Shown: positions 1 through 8,052 of the stretch, piece by piece
How the letters are laid out: each line of letters opens with the position of its first letter
Numbering within the stretch: position 1 is the first letter of the stretch
Assembly: GCA_049596455.1 (NCBI GenBank)
Contig: JBMYLP010000015.1
Coordinates: 1 to 28,348 of the forward strand
From: UBA7446 sp049596455
Lineage (GTDB): Bacteria; Bacteroidota; Bacteroidia; Flavobacteriales; Flavobacteriaceae
Length of the DNA: 28,348 nucleotides
Direction of reading: 5' to 3'
The notes under the pieces: generated by a model
Seen by the model: only the letters and a program-made list of their open reading frames with translations
The model's database searches: none
Told to the model about the DNA's origin: nothing
Program-made: the position numbers and the translations under genes

Positions 1-140
1 GGGCCACAAAAAAGCATTGCTTTGGCAATTTTACCTAGGTCAATTGCGTTTTGTAATGTTTGTGTTATGGCTTGTTGCCCCACAACATCCGCAAAGGTTT
101 GCGGTCTGTATTTTAAGGCCGATACAACATAATCCCCCAT
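1..140 (-). CDS. dnaX: DNA polymerase III subunit gamma/tau, N-terminal fragment
   Basis: This is the first 46 codons of a minus-strand gene that runs off the left edge. The peptide reads MGDYVVSALKYRPQTF, then a DVVGQ motif, and ends in FCGP just before the expected Walker A loop. This start is typical of bacterial DnaX, the clamp-loader ATPase subunit of the replisome, whose homologues begin with a similar VSARKYRPQTF segment. I place the start at the ATG at 140. An in-frame ATG at 155 would add MYIYL, but known homologues fit the later start better. The gene is divergent from rnpB. The ATPase core lies outside the window, so its integrity cannot be judged. Confidence 0.88.
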   Translation of the reverse strand, partial: MGDYVVSALKYRPQTFADVVGQQAITQTLQNAIDLGKIAKAMLFCG

Positions 141-199
141 GAGGTAAATATACATAAACTTGGGTCGTTGCAAAAACGATATCTAAGCAAAGAATCCCT

Positions 200-207
200 T
201 ATTTTTG
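200..207 (+). promoter_or_regulatory. Candidate -7 box for rnpB
   Basis: TATTTTTG matches the Bacteroidota -7 consensus TAnnTTTG and lies just before the assembly gap in rnpB. No clear -33 TTTG is seen about 19-20 nt upstream, so the support is the match and the position only. Confidence 0.4.
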
Positions 208-212
208 CCTCG

Positions 213-222
213 NNNNNNNNNN
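213..222. other. Assembly gap (10 N) inside rnpB
   Basis: Ten N bases interrupt the sequence between the probable rnpB promoter and the conserved AGTCCGGAC segment of RNase P RNA. In typical bacterial RNase P RNAs some 50-70 nt precede this segment (P1, P2, P3). The gap length is therefore probably a placeholder, and the missing bases fall in the strongly structured 5' part. Confidence 0.9.
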
Positions 223-470
223 AGTCCGGACACCATAGCGCAGCATAGCGGGTAACACCCGTCGTCCGTCTTTGACGGACAGGACCAGTGCAACAGAAAG
301 CAAGTACAGTTTGGCTGTAGTGAAATCAGGTAAACTCTATGCGGTGAAACGCCATGTAAACCAACGCTAAGGGTAGCGCGCCCAAGTTGGAGGGTAGGCG
401 GATGGAGCGTTGCAGTAATGTAACGTCTAGATTAATGATAAGGCACGACAGAATCCGGCTTATGGCCTGC
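223..470 (+). ncRNA. rnpB: RNase P RNA, 5' end missing in assembly gap
   Basis: This is the catalytic RNA of ribonuclease P, which removes 5' leaders from pre-tRNAs. Visible landmarks of bacterial type A RNA are AGTCCGGACACCATAG at 223 (first strand of P4), a GTCCGTC/GACGGAC hairpin near 264-280, a CAACAGAAAGC segment near 291, a purine-rich stretch with GGTAGCGCGCCC and GGAGGGTAGG, and the closing ACAGAATCCGGCTTA at 449-463 (second strand of P4). The end is placed at GGCCTGC (470), the likely 3' strand of P1, which is followed by a T-run. The 5' end is lost in the N run. The gene converges on the VOC gene, with 4 nt between them. Confidence 0.92.
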
Positions 471-474
471 TTTT

Positions 475-894
475 TTATTTGTTTGTGGGCACCTTCATGG
501 TGTCAAAAAAATCTTCTTTAGGCTCCCAGAGTTCCACAGCATTTCCCTCAGGATCAAGAATATGTACAAATTTCCCGTAGGGGTAAGTTGTGATTTTATC
601 AATGATAATCACCCCAATTTCTTTTAGCTTCTTGACCAATTTTTCAATTTCTTGCACTCTGTAATTTATCATAAAGGGTTTGTCCGATGGATCAAAATAG
701 TCAGTGTCGTTTGGAAATACAGACCAATGAATATACTTTGCTTTATCAGGGTTTTTTAGATGTCGCATTTCAAAGGTTGCTCCATACGGATTAAGCACCA
801 AGCCAAGGTGCTGTGCATACCATTTTTTTAATTTTTCAGGAGATGTGGACTTAAAGAAAATACCACCAATACCAATGATTTTAGGGTCGCTCAT
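475..894 (-). CDS. VOC/glyoxalase-like family protein
   Basis: This 139-aa protein has one vicinal-oxygen-chelate fold. It opens with a strand ending in GIFFKSTSPEKLKKWYAQHLG and closes with FVHILDPEGNAVELWEP, the usual last strand whose Glu (E in VELWEP) is often a metal ligand in glyoxalase/bleomycin-resistance proteins. A single repeat of this length would act as a dimer. The substrate cannot be told: the family includes glyoxalase I, dioxygenases and antibiotic-binding proteins. It is the last gene of the minus-strand block, 24 nt after the WbqC gene. The start is the ATG at 894. Confidence 0.8.
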   Translation of the reverse strand: MSDPKIIGIGGIFFKSTSPEKLKKWYAQHLGLVLNPYGATFEMRHLKNPDKAKYIHWSVFPNDTDYFDPSDKPFMINYRVQEIEKLVKKLKEIGVIIIDKITTYPYGKFVHILDPEGNAVELWEPKEDFFDTMKVPTNK

Positions 895-918
895 GATGTA
901 AGGTTTAGCACTATGAAG

Positions 919-1548
919 TTACACTTTTTTTGGTAACGCGCAGTTTTTTAGCAAATGCAAACTTTCCGGACCTTGATTAAAGAGTAAATCTAACACTGAA
1001 AGATTGGGGATAAAGCCATTTTTGTTTTCAAAAACTTGTGTGTACACCACTTCAGCCACAGCTTGATTTTTTTTAACTTCTTCGAGTGGTCGTATGTCTT
1101 GAAATGCTACTTTTTTTTCATAGGACTGCGTAAAAGATACCTCAAAAGAAAGTCCCATCAGGCTTTGCAAAACTTGAAAAATAGCGTTGTTAAATGCATA
1201 GAGATGTGTAAAACGCTCTTGATACAAAAATGCAATTTCATCTTCATAGTATTCAAAATAGGGAGATGAGCGGTAGGCAGCTTCTAGCGATTTCCAATGC
1301 TGTCCTTGCCACAAAAAGCTGTTGTCTATTTCTACGTCTTTGTAGTGTTGATGCCCCTCTTTTCCAAGATGTTTTACAGGGACAGAAAGCATCAATTTTC
1401 CGTTTGCCCCGTGAATATAAAGTCGGTTGCGCTGTGTTTGCTTTTGGTAGTGGTCGTGCTTTTCTAAAATAACATGCGTTGCTTGCACCATATACGCCCA
1501 AAGGGTTACAGAGCCACCATAGGCAAGTGGTGCAACAACAGTGCCCAT
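919..1548 (-). CDS. WbqC-like family protein
   Basis: This 209-aa protein belongs to the WbqC-like family. Typical segments are the N-terminal AYGGSVTLWAYMVQA stretch, then YQKQTQRNRLYIHGANGKL and SVPVKHLGKEGHQHYKDVEI, and the middle WQGQHWKSLEAAYRSSPYFEYY. In other bacteria WbqC members occur in O-antigen or glycolipid clusters, and their chemistry is not well defined. In flavobacteria the gene commonly follows lepB, as here: the lepB stop (TAA) abuts this ATG with no spacing, so the two are almost certainly co-transcribed and translationally coupled. There is no signal peptide, so it is probably cytoplasmic. Confidence 0.85.
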   Translation of the reverse strand: MGTVVAPLAYGGSVTLWAYMVQATHVILEKHDHYQKQTQRNRLYIHGANGKLMLSVPVKHLGKEGHQHYKDVEIDNSFLWQGQHWKSLEAAYRSSPYFEYYEDEIAFLYQERFTHLYAFNNAIFQVLQSLMGLSFEVSFTQSYEKKVAFQDIRPLEEVKKNQAVAEVVYTQVFENKNGFIPNLSVLDLLFNQGPESLHLLKNCALPKKV

Positions 1549-3246
1549 TTACGCCTTTTTGGTTCGTCTTCTATACCACGAAATACCTTGCCAAAGGGCA
1601 ACAAAAGCAACAAAATACCAGCGGTACGAAACCGGTTCCCCTGCGCCACCAACAGTAGTGAATACTCTATCCCAGCGTACCCGCCAATTGCGTAATCCTT
1701 CTGTAAATCCGTCAATACTCATCCAAATAAAAACTGGTTTTCCCACCACGTGATCTTCTGGCACAAAACCCCAGTAGCGGCTATCCTCTGAACGATGCCG
1801 ATTGTCTCCCATCATCCAATAATAATCCATTTTAAACGTATAAGAGTCTGCAAGTTTTCCATTGATTTTAATTACACCTCCGCTATTGCTTAGCGTATTA
1901 TGCTCATAGTCTTGAATAATTTTTTTATAGAGCGGTAGTGTCTTTTGCGTTAGGGATACAGTTGTTCCTTTTTGGGGCATTACAATTGGTCCAAATTGGT
2001 CTTTATTCCAATTGAACAGCACGTTGTTTGGGAAGAATTCCTCATTTGGAGATCGAGAAGTATTTATTACTCGCTTTAAGCTATCTAACGCCATAAATTT
2101 TTGTAATGCCTCCGCCTCTTTTAAGGTTAAAAACAAGGTTTTTCTAGTTTCTAGGAGTTCTTTAGCTTGAATACGGTAGGCGCGTACAACATCAATGGGA
2201 ATTCCTTTTGCACCTGTATAGATTTGATAATTATTTGGATCTTGACTTGCAAAGCCCGTTATGTAAGGAATCAAAGCATCAAGCATAGGTTGCGAGATAT
2301 TTTTAATGACAAATTTTCTATTCAGGTCATTGTAGCCAAGTTCTTTAAGCTTACGTGCAGAAATCCCCTTACTGTTATATGCCGTGTAACCATAAAGCGG
2401 TTTGGCGCGGTCGGGCATGATGGATTGTTTACCATTAATATGAATAATGCCATCAACAATGGTCAGCGTATCGCCTGGAACGGCGACGCAGCGCTTTACG
2501 TAATTTGATTTTTTATCGATGGGTTTTACCACACCTGCTTCCTTCTTAAAAAACTGTCTAACCGTATCGGCTGGCCAACTAAACACTACAATATCGTTGC
2601 GTTTTATTTTTTGATAACCAGGAAAACGCGAGTAGGGGAGTTGCGGTTTTTTTAGATATGAACGCACTTTTGCAAGCGGTATGGTGTCATGCACCATAGG
2701 AAATGAAACCACCGTTTGAGGTGTTCGTGCGCCGTAATGGAATTTACTCACCAAGAGAAAATCACCCACCAATAAACTTTTTTCAAGCGAACTTGTTGGA
2801 ATGATATAAGGTTGCATAAAATAGGCATGCACCAGCGTGGCTATAACCACCGCATAAATGATAGAGCCAACAAATTGTCCAAATCCACTTTTGGGTTCTA
2901 AGGAGCGATCGGGTTGATAGGTTACATCTGCAGCATAGTTGAGATAAAACCCGTAAAATCCTAAACTTGCCCACGCAAGAAAACTGTCTTTAAGACTGTT
3001 TTTACCAAAACTACGAGCAGTTTCTACCCATACAACAGGGAGCATAAGTAAATTTACTATGGGTATGTAGAGCAAAACAACCCACCATTGCGGACGTTTG
3101 ATGATGCGCAATAGCATAACCGAATTGTAAAAGGGGATAAGCGCCAACAAAGGTGAAACCCCTGCTTTTTTATAAAGCTTCCAGAGCTTTACAAAAATAT
3201 AGACTTGGCAAAGTGCTAGGAATAAAATCCACTGAGAGGTTGTCAT
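1549..3246 (-). CDS. lepB: Signal peptidase I, long Bacteroidota form
   Basis: This membrane-anchored serine protease removes signal peptides from exported proteins. It has 565 aa, much longer than the roughly 320 aa of E. coli LepB. Several hydrophobic segments fill residues 1-105, with another at about 125-145 before the catalytic domain. The nucleophile lies in PTSSLEKSLLVGDF (Ser153), where Leu replaces the more usual Met after the serine. The general base is Lys251 in YVKRCVAVPGD, and box E is GDNRHRSEDSR at 480-490. About 220 residues lie between the Lys box and box E, an enlarged insertion. It is 12 nt downstream of dapB and abuts the WbqC gene. Confidence 0.93.
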   Translation of the reverse strand: MTTSQWILFLALCQVYIFVKLWKLYKKAGVSPLLALIPFYNSVMLLRIIKRPQWWVVLLYIPIVNLLMLPVVWVETARSFGKNSLKDSFLAWASLGFYGFYLNYAADVTYQPDRSLEPKSGFGQFVGSIIYAVVIATLVHAYFMQPYIIPTSSLEKSLLVGDFLLVSKFHYGARTPQTVVSFPMVHDTIPLAKVRSYLKKPQLPYSRFPGYQKIKRNDIVVFSWPADTVRQFFKKEAGVVKPIDKKSNYVKRCVAVPGDTLTIVDGIIHINGKQSIMPDRAKPLYGYTAYNSKGISARKLKELGYNDLNRKFVIKNISQPMLDALIPYITGFASQDPNNYQIYTGAKGIPIDVVRAYRIQAKELLETRKTLFLTLKEAEALQKFMALDSLKRVINTSRSPNEEFFPNNVLFNWNKDQFGPIVMPQKGTTVSLTQKTLPLYKKIIQDYEHNTLSNSGGVIKINGKLADSYTFKMDYYWMMGDNRHRSEDSRYWGFVPEDHVVGKPVFIWMSIDGFTEGLRNWRVRWDRVFTTVGGAGEPVSYRWYFVAFVALWQGISWYRRRTKKA

Positions 3247-3258
3247 AACTATATAAGA

Positions 3259-3963
3259 TTAGGTGATGTTTAACACGTCATTCATGGTAAAAATACCGCT
3301 TTTTCCCAGAATCCACTCGGCGGCAACAACTGCGCCAAGCGCAAAACCATCACGGTTATGAGCAATGTGCTCAATTGTAATTGCATCATTTTCAGCGTTG
3401 TACACTACCGTATGCGTACCAGGCACATGTGGCTCACGCTTTGCCGTAATGGCTAGGTCGCTATCGCTAGCTTCTTCGGCAAGCTTCCATGACTGTTGTG
3501 CCGTGTGTGGGAGAATTCCTTCGGCAAGTGTTATGGCAGTTCCGCTAGGTGCGTCTAGTTTTTCGGTATGATGAACTTCTTTCATACTTGCTTTGTACTG
3601 CGTGTGCTGCCCCATCATTTGGGCAAGTTTTTCATTGAGTGCAAAGAAGATATTTACACCAAGGCTAAAATTGGAAGCATACAAAAAAGCTCCCTTTTTT
3701 TCTTCGCACAGTTTTTCAATATCCGATTTGTGTTCCAACCAGCCTGTAGTACCGCAAACCACAGGAATGCCTTGTTGAAGTGCATGAGTAATGTTAGTAA
3801 CTGCCGCTGATGGCACACTAAAATTAATGGCAACATCGGCGTGGTCAATGGCATCGTTTGGATTGTCTTTGTCAATTTTTGCCACAACTTCATGACCTCG
3901 CACTTTGACGATGGCTTCAATGGCTTTGCCCATACGACCGTATCCAAGTAAGGCTATTTTCAT
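3259..3963 (-). CDS. dapB: 4-hydroxy-tetrahydrodipicolinate reductase
   Basis: DapB reduces 4-hydroxy-tetrahydrodipicolinate with NAD(P)H in the diaminopimelate/lysine pathway, which supplies peptidoglycan. The 234-aa protein starts with a Rossmann loop, GYGRMG at 7-12. The active-site motif EVHHTEKLDAPSGTA (residues 129-143) gives the catalytic His131/His132 and Lys135, and VVCGTTGW (68-75) is the conserved nicotinamide-side segment. The length fits the compact flavobacterial form (E. coli DapB has 273 aa). It lies 1 nt after the DUF5683 gene and 12 nt before lepB, in the same transcription direction. Confidence 0.95.
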   Translation of the reverse strand: MKIALLGYGRMGKAIEAIVKVRGHEVVAKIDKDNPNDAIDHADVAINFSVPSAAVTNITHALQQGIPVVCGTTGWLEHKSDIEKLCEEKKGAFLYASNFSLGVNIFFALNEKLAQMMGQHTQYKASMKEVHHTEKLDAPSGTAITLAEGILPHTAQQSWKLAEEASDSDLAITAKREPHVPGTHTVVYNAENDAITIEHIAHNRDGFALGAVVAAEWILGKSGIFTMNDVLNIT

Positions 3964-3964
3964 A

Positions 3965-4510
3965 CTAAAAAGTTAGTGCGACATGCATTCCCGCAACTGG
4001 TGCAGCATCTGTTGGTGCTACGTCAAAATAGGGTTTAAAGCTAAGGTCGCTGTTTACGTTATATTGTTTTAGATGCGCATCGATATTGGCATCTAAAATA
4101 TTCAAAAAATAAAATCCCAAAATAAAAAGCATCGAACGGTCACGATTTCGTTTGTAAAAATCCTGTCCATCTATTAGTCGGTTTGTATCCGAAATTAGCC
4201 CTTGAAATTCATCATCGTTGTATCCAGCAATCCGCCTTTTGTAGGCATCGCGGTAGCGCACATAATTTTTTTGGTTTCTGTCGTATGTGTAAATAGACAT
4301 ACCTAAAGCACCATATACAATAGGGACTTTCCAATAGCGTTTGTTGTAAGCCTGACCCAAACCCGGTAAAACAGCAGAGTAAAAGGCTGCCCTTGCAGGT
4401 CTTAGAGGGTCTTCATTTTCGCTTTTCTGGACATCATCTGCCACAATTTGCTGGGCTGAGGATAGCCCACAACTAAAAATCAAAAGCCAGAAAAAAGCAG
4501 ACGGTTTCAC
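3965..4510 (-). CDS. DUF5683 family membrane/exported protein
   Basis: This 181-aa protein has an N-terminal hydrophobic segment ending at about residue 19 (CGLSSAQ), probably a signal peptide. The DUF5683-type region follows: RAAFYSAVLPGLGQAYNKRYWK, a membrane helix around VPIVYGALGMSIYTYD, a charged linker and a second helix at SMLFILGFYFLNILDANIDAHL. The function is unknown. In Flavobacteriaceae it sits between parB and dapB, as here. The start is a GTG at 4510 whose GTGA overlaps the parB TGA stop; this overlap and the signal peptide right behind it support the start. No catalytic residues are recognised. Confidence 0.82.
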   Translation of the reverse strand: MKPSAFFWLLIFSCGLSSAQQIVADDVQKSENEDPLRPARAAFYSAVLPGLGQAYNKRYWKVPIVYGALGMSIYTYDRNQKNYVRYRDAYKRRIAGYNDDEFQGLISDTNRLIDGQDFYKRNRDRSMLFILGFYFLNILDANIDAHLKQYNVNSDLSFKPYFDVAPTDAAPVAGMHVALTF

Positions 4511-5361
4511 GATTTTAGCTTTTTTCGAATTGTTTGAAACTCCTTTTCAGATCCAAAAGAGATAACAATTTTACCAGCTCCTTTTTTGTCAACGGTTGTT
4601 TTTACCGTAGCGCCAAAGAAGTCGCTAAATGCATCAATGTGCTTGGCGGTATAGTCTTCAATATCTGGAGATTCCGTTTCTTTTTTAGGTTTTACTGCCT
4701 GTTCTGTAGCTCGAACCGACATTCCTGTGGCAACAATTTTTTTGTACAGATTTAGTTGTTCCTTAGGGTCTTCAACCGCAAGTAGCGCACGCCCATGCCC
4801 CATACTAATAAATCCATCGCGAATGCCCGATTGGATAATAGGGTCGAGGTTTAGCAAACGTAAATAATTGGTAACGGTGGAGCGTTTTTTACCCACGCGG
4901 CTGCTCATTTCTTCTTGTGTGAGGTTGATTTCGTTGATAAGTCTTTGGTAGCTTAAAGCAATTTCAATGGGGTCTAAGTCGTCTCGCTGAATATTTTCAA
5001 CCAACGCCATTTCAAGCGATTCTTTATCGTTTGCAACACGAATAAACGCTGGTATGGTTTCGAGATTTAACGACTGAGAGGCACGAAAGCGACGTTCACC
5101 AGAAACCAATTGATATTTTTCGGCGCCCATTCTTCGAATTGTTATGGGCTGGATAACCCCTAACGCCGCAATAGAAGAAGCAAGTTCTTGTAGCGTTTCA
5201 GGATTAAACTGCGTTCTTGGCTGAAACGGATTTGTTTCTATTTGACTTAGTGGCACTTCCAACACGCGTCCTTCAACTTTTCCCTTTTCAAGGTTTTCTT
5301 CTGTTGGTAGTAGTGCAGATAAGCCACGTCCCATGGCTTGACGTTTTTGTGCTTTTGCCAT
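4507..5361 (-). CDS. parB: Chromosome-partitioning protein ParB
   Basis: ParB is the CTP-dependent DNA clamp that loads at parS sites and works with ParA in chromosome segregation. The 284-aa protein has the GRGLSALLP start (11-19), NPFQPR (44-49), the CTP-binding GERRFRA motif (88-94), a helix-turn-helix around LTQEEMSSRVGKKRSTVTNYLRLL and a C-terminal dimerisation region. It lies 1 nt after parA and overlaps the DUF5683 gene by 4 nt. I did not find a parS-like perfect palindrome around CACGTG in this window. Confidence 0.95.
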   Translation of the reverse strand: MAKAQKRQAMGRGLSALLPTEENLEKGKVEGRVLEVPLSQIETNPFQPRTQFNPETLQELASSIAALGVIQPITIRRMGAEKYQLVSGERRFRASQSLNLETIPAFIRVANDKESLEMALVENIQRDDLDPIEIALSYQRLINEINLTQEEMSSRVGKKRSTVTNYLRLLNLDPIIQSGIRDGFISMGHGRALLAVEDPKEQLNLYKKIVATGMSVRATEQAVKPKKETESPDIEDYTAKHIDAFSDFFGATVKTTVDKKGAGKIVISFGSEKEFQTIRKKLKS

Positions 5362-5362
5362 A

Positions 5363-6127
5363 TCAATTATTATTTTTTATAAACTCTTGCGCAAGCTTTA
5401 AATAGCTTGAAGCCCCTTTACTAGAAGCATCATAGTCAATAATCGTTTCACCGTAACTAGGTGCTTCGCTGATTTTTACATTGCGTTGAATGATGGTATT
5501 GAATACCATGCTATTAAAATGCTTTTTTACTTCGTCAACCACTTGATTGGATAGGCGTAACCGTGAATCGTACATCGTTAAGAGCATTCCTTCAATTCCT
5601 AAAGATGGGTTGTGAATTTTTTGTACACTTTTAATCGTGTTTAGTAGCTTTCCTAAGCCTTCAAGTGCAAAATATTCACATTGAATAGGGATGATAACTG
5701 AATCTGCAGCCGTGAGTGCATTTAGTGTAATGAGTCCTAATGAGGGCGCGCAATCAATAAAAATATAATCGTATGCATCTTTTATGGGCTCAAGGGCATC
5801 GCGAAGCATATTTTCTCTATTGGGCTTATCCACCAATTCAATTTCAATAGCAACTAAATCTATGTGAGCCGGTAACAAATCTAAATTGGGTGAATTTGTA
5901 CTTACGATCACTTCTTTTGCTGGCAGTGTGTGTTCAAGCACTTGATACGACCCTTTTTCTACACGATCAACATCAATCCCAAGACCAGATGTGGCATTTG
6001 CCTGTGGGTCAGCATCAATTAACAACACTTTTTTTTCAAGAACACCAAGGCATGCGGCAAGGTTTACAGATGTGGTGGTTTTTCCTACGCCTCCTTTTTG
6101 ATTTGCTACAGCTATTATTTTGCCCAT
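5363..6127 (-). CDS. parA: Chromosome-partitioning ATPase ParA (Soj type)
   Basis: This deviant Walker ATPase drives chromosome segregation with ParB. The 254-aa protein begins MGKIIAVANQKGGVGKTTT, with the signature KGGVGKT at 11-17, then LLIDADPQANAT and YIFIDCAPSLGLIT (Walker B region). I place the start at the ATG at 6127. The reading frame is open for 34 more codons upstream, but those encode no known ParA sequence and overlap the end of the SDR gene. It is the first of the tightly packed parA-parB-DUF5683-dapB-lepB set and lies 62 nt after the SDR stop. No clear TAnnTTTG box is seen in that gap, so read-through from udk is possible. Confidence 0.96.
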   Translation of the reverse strand: MGKIIAVANQKGGVGKTTTSVNLAACLGVLEKKVLLIDADPQANATSGLGIDVDRVEKGSYQVLEHTLPAKEVIVSTNSPNLDLLPAHIDLVAIEIELVDKPNRENMLRDALEPIKDAYDYIFIDCAPSLGLITLNALTAADSVIIPIQCEYFALEGLGKLLNTIKSVQKIHNPSLGIEGMLLTMYDSRLRLSNQVVDEVKKHFNSMVFNTIIQRNVKISEAPSYGETIIDYDASSKGASSYLKLAQEFIKNNN

Positions 6128-6189
6128 GGTTTGTTCTAAAGTGTAAAAATAGCATTTATATGCCGTACAAGAAATCAAATTTTTGTTAA

Positions 6190-7065
6190 CTATTTTTTCT
6201 TGCGAATTGCCATTTCCAATACGTCCCACATGGTTTTAGAAACTTGCTCTAAGTTGTTAAATTGACCAGCACCCTTAAGCCATTCGCCTCCGTCAAGGGT
6301 GATTACCTCTCCATTGAGGTATGCGCCAAAATCAGAAATCATGTAAGCAGTCAAATTTGCTAACTCTTGGTGTTCGCCCACGCGCCCTAATGGGATACGC
6401 TTTTTAGGATCAAACTTTTTCTTGATAGGTGCGGGTAAGAGTCTGTCCCAAGCCCCTTTGGTGGGGAAAGGACCAGGCGCAACTGCATTGAATCGCATGC
6501 CGTATTTTGCCCACTCCACCGCCAAAGAGCGTGTCATGGCAAGCACACCCGCCTTTGCACAAGCCGATGGAACTACATAGCCCGAACCAGTGTATGCATA
6601 GGTAGTAACTACGTTTAAGACATTGGTGTTTTTCTGTTTTGTTTTAATCCAATGCTTACCAAATGTTAGGGTACAGTTTTTGGTTCCTTTGAGCACGATA
6701 TCCAAAATGGTATCAAAGGCATTTGAAGACAATCGTTCTGTGGGCGCAATAAAGTTCCCTGCCGCATTATTTACCAAAACATCTACTGGACCGAGTTTCT
6801 TTATCACTTGTGCATGCATGGCTTCCACTTCCTCAATATTTCGCACATCACAGGCAACAGCAACGCAAGTGCCGCCTGTTTCCCCCGAAAGTTCGGAAGC
6901 AGTGCCTTCTAGTTTTTCTAAGTTTCTTGATGTAATAGCCACTTTTGCACCAAGGTGTAAAAAGTAGCGTGTCATGGATTTTCCTAATCCGCTTCCCCCG
7001 CCCGTAACGACAATCACCTTGCCACTTAGCGCATCTTCCCGAAGCATTTGTTCTGTGTGTTTCAT
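6190..7065 (-). CDS. SDR oxidoreductase resembling 2,4-dienoyl-CoA reductase
   Basis: This 291-aa short-chain dehydrogenase has the coenzyme loop TGGGSGLG at 21-28 and LVNNAAGNF at 97-105. The region YAYTGSGYVVPSACAKAG carries Tyr156, Ser167 and Lys171. The usual YxxxK tyrosine is replaced by Ser, while a Tyr lies 15 residues before the Lys. This is the arrangement I recall from mitochondrial DECR1 (Tyr199, Ser210, Lys214), and APTERLS and the APGPFPTKGA segment also resemble DECR1. The likely reaction is NADPH-dependent reduction of 2,4-dienoyl-CoA in beta-oxidation of unsaturated fatty acids. It lies 15 nt after the ftsB-like gene; a link to its neighbours is not evident. Confidence 0.85.
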   Translation of the reverse strand: MKHTEQMLREDALSGKVIVVTGGGSGLGKSMTRYFLHLGAKVAITSRNLEKLEGTASELSGETGGTCVAVACDVRNIEEVEAMHAQVIKKLGPVDVLVNNAAGNFIAPTERLSSNAFDTILDIVLKGTKNCTLTFGKHWIKTKQKNTNVLNVVTTYAYTGSGYVVPSACAKAGVLAMTRSLAVEWAKYGMRFNAVAPGPFPTKGAWDRLLPAPIKKKFDPKKRIPLGRVGEHQELANLTAYMISDFGAYLNGEVITLDGGEWLKGAGQFNNLEQVSKTMWDVLEMAIRKKK

Positions 7066-7080
7066 GTTGTGCTGTTAAAA

Positions 7081-7392
7081 TTATTGGATACTATCTGCGT
7101 ACTCAATTAGGTACACATCTTCGTTTTTTCGTTTCATATTGTATTTTTCTCTTGCATAGCGTTCCAACTCAATGGAGTCATTCAATTGCAAGAGTGTTTT
7201 TTTGTCGGTTGCAATATCACGTTCCAGATTTGCTTTTTGTTGTTCTAATGCGGTTAGTTTTCGTTCAAGGTTAAGGTAAATAAGTAGCGAGTTGGTGTCT
7301 AAAAATACCATCCAAATAACAAAAAACAACCCAATGAGCGCATACACGTTGGTTGCTAATTTAAACCAAGGATTTTCACGAATTTTTTTCAT
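7081..7392 (-). CDS. FtsB/DivIC-type septum formation initiator
   Basis: This 103-aa bitopic membrane protein has a short basic N-terminus (MKKIRENPWFK), one membrane helix at about 11-31 and a coiled coil at about 38-78 (ERKLTALEQQKANLERDIATD). It ends in a short region around ERYAREKYNMKRKNEDVYLIE, the typical YGMxxpGE-like segment of FtsB/DivIC. Such proteins form a trimer with FtsL- and FtsQ-type proteins in the division machine. The ATG overlaps the udk stop (ATGA), so translation is coupled. The name DivIC is also used for this family in flavobacteria. Confidence 0.88.
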   Translation of the reverse strand: MKKIRENPWFKLATNVYALIGLFFVIWMVFLDTNSLLIYLNLERKLTALEQQKANLERDIATDKKTLLQLNDSIELERYAREKYNMKRKNEDVYLIEYADSIQ

Positions 7393-7994
7393 TCAATAAC
7401 GTTTTTAAGCCATTGTGTAACCGCTGCTTCTGCATTTTTGATAGCTCCGTTGTTTGTTATGACAATGTCGGCTTTTTCTTTGTTTGAGGCAACATACCTA
7501 TTGTGCATGCTGTGCAATGTGGTTTTAAATCGTTGACGAACTTTTTCCTCAGACCTGCCTCTAAAACTCACATCTCTTGCTACTCTACGTTTTACACGTG
7601 TTTCTTTATCTGCCTCAATATACACCTTATAATCAAAAAGAGAACGAAGCGGCGTATGAGCAAAAACCAAAATGCCCTCAACTAAAATAAATTTTTTAGG
7701 AGTATAAACTACAGTTTCTTCCATGCGGAGGTGTTCCGCAAAGGAATATACGGGACACTCAATAGAGATTCCTTGTTTTAGTTTTTCTAGGTCTGCTGTC
7801 ATAAGTTCAAAATCCAAAGCATCTGGGTGGTCAAAGTTTATTTGAGTGCGTTCATCAAATGTGAGATGGGGTAAGTGCTTATAATAATGGTCTTGTGCTA
7901 AAATGAGCGTGTTTTCTTTGCCTAAAAATTGGGCTACACGTTCAACTAATGTTGATTTTCCTGCGCCTGTTCCACCACAAAATCCAATAATCAC
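7389..7994 (-). CDS. udk: Uridine kinase
   Basis: Uridine kinase phosphorylates uridine and cytidine to UMP and CMP with ATP or GTP in pyrimidine salvage. The 201-aa protein has the P-loop GGTGAGKST at 7-15, then DHYYKHLPHL, NFDHPDALDFELM, and the lid-region Arg-rich segment RVKRRVARDVSFRGRS. The start is a GTG at 7994, directly followed by the first strand (MIIGFCG); no better ATG lies close. A weak box, TATCTTTA, lies about 14 nt upstream on the minus strand and could be its -7 element. It overlaps the next gene by 4 nt. The 186 nt before it hold only a tRNA 3'-end fragment. Confidence 0.94.
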   Translation of the reverse strand: MIIGFCGGTGAGKSTLVERVAQFLGKENTLILAQDHYYKHLPHLTFDERTQINFDHPDALDFELMTADLEKLKQGISIECPVYSFAEHLRMEETVVYTPKKFILVEGILVFAHTPLRSLFDYKVYIEADKETRVKRRVARDVSFRGRSEEKVRQRFKTTLHSMHNRYVASNKEKADIVITNNGAIKNAEAAVTQWLKNVIE

Positions 7995-8052
7995 TAGAAT
8001 TGTTTTCGTAAAGATAGTATTCCAAAGAGAAAAAACTAAACAGCGAAAAAAT

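Noticed and set aside
2167..2508. Plus-strand open frame of 113 codons opposite lepB
   Set aside because: It lies wholly opposite the well-supported LepB coding region, has no family features and no promoter box; it is a shadow frame.
4507..6127. parS centromere site near parAB
   Set aside because: I looked for perfect palindromes around CACGTG; the CACGTG occurrences in the window (for example near 1746 and 10517) lack symmetric flanks.
6128..6229. Upstream extension of parA by 34 codons
   Set aside because: It overlaps the SDR gene end and encodes sequence unlike ParA; the ATG at 6127 starts the canonical Walker motif region.
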